Part shown: positions 61,284-64,000 of the stretch, one piece after another | How the letters are laid out: each line of letters begins with the position of its first letter | How positions within the stretch are numbered: the first letter of the stretch is position 1 | Assembly: GCA_036381255.1 (NCBI GenBank) | Contig: DASVDG010000106.1 | Location: 40,011 to 104,010, forward strand | Direction: 5' to 3' | Source of the DNA: CALBZE01 sp036381255 | GTDB lineage: Bacteria > Gemmatimonadota > Gemmatimonadetes > Longimicrobiales > RSA9 | DNA length: 64,000 nt | Translations under genes and position numbers: made by a program | The notes under the pieces: generated by a model | Told to the model about the DNA's origin: nothing | The model's database searches: none | Seen by the model: only the letters and a program-made list of their open reading frames with translations

Positions 61284-61779
61284 GAAGAACGAAGTCGATC
61301 AGACGCGGCCGACCACGTACAACGTGCTCTTCGTGTGCACCGGCAACACGTGCCGCAGTCCGATGGCCGAGGCGATTGCGCGACGGAGGGTGCAGGAGCG
61401 TGGGTGGTCGCACGTGGCGGTCGGTTCGGCCGGGATCTCGGCGGTCGAAGGCGCGCCCGCGGCACGGAACGCCGTCGCCGTGGCGGCGGAGCACGGCCTC
61501 GACCTCGGCGGCCACCTGTCGCGCCCGTTGACGCCGGAGCTCGTCGCGTGGGCGGACCTGGTCCTGACGATGGGCGCGTCGCACCTCGCGGCCGTCGCCG
61601 AGCTGGGCGGCGAGGAAAAGGCGGCGCTGGTGACGGAGTTCGCCGGCGGCGACGACGCGGGCACGCCGGTCCCGGACCCGTTCGGCGGGGACCCGGAGAC
61701 GTATCGCCAGACGTTCCGCGAGCTGGAGCGGATCCTGGACGGCGTGCTCGCCCGCCTGGAGCCGATCCTCGCGCCCTGA
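61276..61779 (+). CDS. Low-molecular-weight phosphatase, probably protein-arginine phosphatase
   Basis: 167 residues. The active loop is VLFVCTGNTCRSPMAEAIARR. The Thr after Asn is the residue that gives YwlE arginine-phosphate specificity, where tyrosine phosphatases have Ile or Leu. The general acid is in VPDPFGGDPETYRQTF. The neighbouring YrdC-type gene mirrors the ywlC-ywlE pairing of Bacillus. No McsB-type arginine kinase is in view, so the substrate remains open. Confidence 0.88.
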   Translation: MTEKNEVDQTRPTTYNVLFVCTGNTCRSPMAEAIARRRVQERGWSHVAVGSAGISAVEGAPAARNAVAVAAEHGLDLGGHLSRPLTPELVAWADLVLTMGASHLAAVAELGGEEKAALVTEFAGGDDAGTPVPDPFGGDPETYRQTFRELERILDGVLARLEPILAP

Positions 61780-61786
61780 TCCACGC

Positions 61787-62647
61787 ATGCACCCGCTCAC
61801 CGCGTCGACCCGCCTCATCGCGCTCCTCGGCGACCCCGTCGCGCATTCGCTGTCGCCCCGGTTCCAGAACGCGGCGTTCGAGGCGGTGGGCGTCGACGGC
61901 GTCTACGTCGCGCTGCGTTGTGACGCCGCGTCCGTCCCGGGGCTGCTGGCGGGGATCGCCCGCGCCGGCGGCGGCGGGAACGTCACGATCCCGCACAAGG
62001 CGCTCGCCGCCCGGACCGTCGAAGTCGCGACCGACGCCGTGCGCCGGACGCGGGCGTGCAACACGTTCTGGCTCGAGGATGGCCGGATCCACGGCGACAA
62101 CACGGACGTGGCGGGGTTCAGCGCGGCCGCGCGCGCGCTCGTGGGGTCGCCCGCCGGCGCGAGGGTGCTCCTGCTCGGCGCCGGCGGCGCGGCGAGTGCG
62201 GCCGTCTGCGCGCTGCTCGACGACGGTGTCGGCGCGATCGACGTCGTCGGCCGGTCGCCGGAGCGCGTCCGGGCGCTCGTGGCCGCGTTCGATGCGGGCG
62301 CCCGGCTCCGTGCGGCGCCCGGCGCCGCGCCGCCCGCGGGCGAGCGGTACGACCTCGTGGTCAACGCGACGCCGCTGGGTCTCCACGCCGGCGACCCGTG
62401 GCCGCTCGACCTGGACGGGTTCCCCCGCGTGGGCGCGGTGCTCGACCTGGTGTACACGCCGGGCGAGACCGCCTGGGTCCGGGACGCGCGCCGCCGCGGG
62501 ATCGTCGCCGCGGATGGGCGCGAGATGCTGGTCGCGCAGGGCGCGGCGGCGTTCGAGCGGTGGTGGGGCCGGCCGGCGCCGATCGACGCCATGCGCCGGG
62601 CGCTGGATGCGGCGGCCGCGGCGCCCGCGGGCGCCGGCAACGTCTGA
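61787..62647 (+). CDS. aroE: Shikimate dehydrogenase
   Basis: 286 residues. LIALLGDPVAHSLSPRFQNAAFEAVGVDGVYVAL, GGNVTIPHKALAARTVEV (catalytic Lys), CNTFWLEDGRIHGDNTDVAGF (catalytic Asp), NADP loop LLLGAGGAASAAVCALL, VNATPLGLHAGD and VLDLVYTPGETAWVRDARRRG are complete. Fourth step of the shikimate pathway. Last gene of the run that begins with radA. Confidence 0.95.
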   Translation: MHPLTASTRLIALLGDPVAHSLSPRFQNAAFEAVGVDGVYVALRCDAASVPGLLAGIARAGGGGNVTIPHKALAARTVEVATDAVRRTRACNTFWLEDGRIHGDNTDVAGFSAAARALVGSPAGARVLLLGAGGAASAAVCALLDDGVGAIDVVGRSPERVRALVAAFDAGARLRAAPGAAPPAGERYDLVVNATPLGLHAGDPWPLDLDGFPRVGAVLDLVYTPGETAWVRDARRRGIVAADGREMLVAQGAAAFERWWGRPAPIDAMRRALDAAAAAPAGAGNV

Positions 62648-62675
62648 ACGCCGCGCGCGGCGGTGCACGCGGGCT

Positions 62676-63788
62676 TCAGGGCCCGAGACGCACGCCGGTC
62701 GCGGCTTCGAACGCGTGCAGCCGGTCGAGGTCGAGCGTGAGCCGGACGGGGTCGCCGGGGCGCGGCACGGGCTGGGGCGGCACGCGCGCGACGATCTCCT
62801 GGCCGCCGGCGCTCGCGTACAGGAAGATCTCGTTCCCCATGGGTTCGGCCTCGTCGAGTCGGGCGTCGATCCCGAAGCACGCCCCGGACGCGAACGGCGC
62901 CTCCCCGAGGTGGATCCCTTCGGGGCGCAGCCCGAGCACGACCTCGCCGCCCGACGCGAGCCCGAGCCGCTGGAGAACGGGCGCGTCGAGCGGAATGCGA
63001 AGGCCGCCCGCCCGCGCCTCGAAGACGGAAGCGCCGCCGTCGCCGCGCACGTGGCCGCGCCAGAGGTTCATGGGCGGGCTCCCGATGAACCCCGCGACGA
63101 ACGTGTCCGCCGGCCGCTCGTAGACGTCCGCCGGCGCGCCGATCTGCCGGACCCGCCCTTCATGCATCACGACGATCCGGTCGCCCATCGTCATGGCCTC
63201 GACCTGGTCGTGTGTGACGTAGATCATGGTCGCGCCGAGCTGGCGGTGGAGTCGCGAGATCTCTTTGCGCATCTGCACGCGCAGCCGGGCGTCGAGGTTC
63301 GACAACGGCTCGTCGAACAGGAACGCGCGCGGCTGGCGCACGATCGCGCGCCCCACGGCGACGCGTTGCCGCTGGCCGCCCGAGAGGTGCCGCGGCTTGC
63401 GATCGAGCAGCTCCTCGATGGCCAGGATCGCCGCGGCCTCCCGCATGCGCCGGTCGATCTCCGCCCGCGGCACGTTGCGGAGCTTCAGCGCGAACGCCAT
63501 GTTCTCGCGCACGGTCATGTGCGGGTAGAGCGCGTAGTTCTGGAAGACCATGGCGATGTCCCGGTCCTTGGGGGGGACGGCGTTGACGACGCGGTCGCCG
63601 ATCCGCACCTCGCCGGCCGTGATGGACTCGAGCCCGGCGATCATGCGCAGCGTCGTGCTCTTCCCGCAGCCGGACGGGCCGACCAGGACGACGAACTCGC
63701 CGGCGCCGACCTCGATCGAGACATCGTGCACGGCGATGATGCCGCCGTCGTAAACCTTGCGCACACGGTCCAGCGTCACACTCGCCAT
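62676..63788 (-). CDS. Sugar ABC transporter ATP-binding protein (MalK/UgpC type)
   Basis: 370 residues. Walker A VGPSGCGKSTTLRMIAGLE, Q-loop VFQNYALYPHMTVREN, signature LSGGQRQRVAVGRAIVR, Walker B AFLFDEPLSNLDARLR and H-loop IYVTHDQVEAMTMGDRI. The C-terminal regulatory OB domains (about 240-370) place it with MalK/MsmX/UgpC. The permease genes are not in view. Beside a beta-glucosidase, import of an oligosaccharide is likely. Confidence 0.95.
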   Translation of the reverse strand: MASVTLDRVRKVYDGGIIAVHDVSIEVGAGEFVVLVGPSGCGKSTTLRMIAGLESITAGEVRIGDRVVNAVPPKDRDIAMVFQNYALYPHMTVRENMAFALKLRNVPRAEIDRRMREAAAILAIEELLDRKPRHLSGGQRQRVAVGRAIVRQPRAFLFDEPLSNLDARLRVQMRKEISRLHRQLGATMIYVTHDQVEAMTMGDRIVVMHEGRVRQIGAPADVYERPADTFVAGFIGSPPMNLWRGHVRGDGGASVFEARAGGLRIPLDAPVLQRLGLASGGEVVLGLRPEGIHLGEAPFASGACFGIDARLDEAEPMGNEIFLYASAGGQEIVARVPPQPVPRPGDPVRLTLDLDRLHAFEAATGVRLGP

Positions 63789-63805
63789 AGCAGCCTTTTT
63801 CCCGA

Positions 63806-64000
63806 ATGGTCGAAACGTTTCCCGACGGATTCCTCTGGGGCGCGGCGACGTCCGCGTATCAGATCGAGGGCGCGCCGCTCGAGGACGGCGCCGGCCCCAG
63901 CATCTGGCACCGCTTCTCGCACACGCCCGGGCGGACCGCGCTCGGGCAGACGGGCGACGTCGCCTGCGACCACTACCATCGCTACCGCGACGATGTCGCG
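63806..64000 (+). CDS. Beta-glucosidase, GH1 family (partial, 3' end outside window)
   Basis: The first 65 residues are visible: TFPDGFLWGAATSAYQIEGAPLEDGAGPSIWHRFSHTPG, then DVACDHYHRYRDDVA. This is the unmistakable GH1 N-terminus, with the Gln of the glucose site in SAYQIEG. The catalytic Glu residues lie beyond the window. Only 17 nt separate this ATG from the start codon of the divergent ABC ATPase, so each promoter must lie partly in the other gene, or this gene is read from further away. Confidence 0.93.
   Translation, partial: MVETFPDGFLWGAATSAYQIEGAPLEDGAGPSIWHRFSHTPGRTALGQTGDVACDHYHRYRDDVA

Overview
The window joins two kinds of DNA. Positions 1 to about 9913 are the right-hand part of a prophage of the HK97 capsid type, with visibly lower GC and its own gene style. 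The rest is a very GC-rich, gene-dense bacterial chromosome. Aerobic and fatty-acid metabolism, a Tad/Flp pilus, outer-membrane beta-barrel proteins, lipoproteins and several carbohydrate-binding (AMPK/CBM48) envelope proteins point to a Gram-negative environmental bacterium. A member of Gemmatimonadota or a relative fits best, but that placement is inference, because no rRNA is present.

Prophage (1-9913). Late genes run leftwards: a sigma-factor-like zinc-ribbon protein, HNH nuclease, small and large terminase, a 49-residue membrane protein, portal, prohead protease and major capsid protein (cut by the window edge). A bipartite promoter-like element, CTGCG-N19-GACYTAAWG, occurs three times on the late-gene strand with identical spacing. 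It lies upstream of the capsid gene, upstream of the portal operon, and upstream of the regulator region. A cluster of five 13-bp iterons lies between the regulator and the integration module. The integration module (a 51-residue ORF, a ribbon-helix-helix protein and a large serine integrase) runs rightwards. The element sits inside the host recQ gene, within the codons of helicase motif V. The integrase frame has no stop before the junction and reads on, out of frame, through recQ to 10865.

Host genes. 10862-15372: acyl-CoA dehydrogenase, RNase G/E, ribosomal proteins L21 and L27 with promoter and terminator, two small membrane proteins. 15398-26709 (minus strand): a complete-looking Tad pilus locus, from two Flp pilins through CpaA, TadE, CpaB, CpaC, TadG, CpaE, CpaF, TadB and TadC to a DUF192 protein and an AAA+ ATPase. 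27858-34849 (minus): a TetR-controlled beta-oxidation operon with three enoyl-CoA hydratase family members, hydroxyacyl-CoA dehydrogenase, thiolase and aldehyde dehydrogenase. 34980-42087: lipoprotein, NfeD protease and flotillin FloA, tRNA-Leu(CAA), small proteins, ornithine-type aminotransferase, FeoA-like protein.

42118-45556 (minus): an ECF sigma factor with its own predicted promoter, an anti-sigma-like membrane protein carrying a CBM48-type domain, a beta-barrel protein ending in a second such domain, and an exported helical protein. 45580-51742: citrate synthase with a structured leader, isocitrate dehydrogenase, leucyl aminopeptidase, TonB-receptor-like protein. 52071-62647: small lipoprotein, then yicC-gmk-rpoZ-coaBC-udg, dnaB, a striking heptanucleotide repeat block, and radA-ispD-sua5-arginine phosphatase-aroE. 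62676-64000: sugar ABC ATPase diverging from a beta-glucosidase cut by the right edge.
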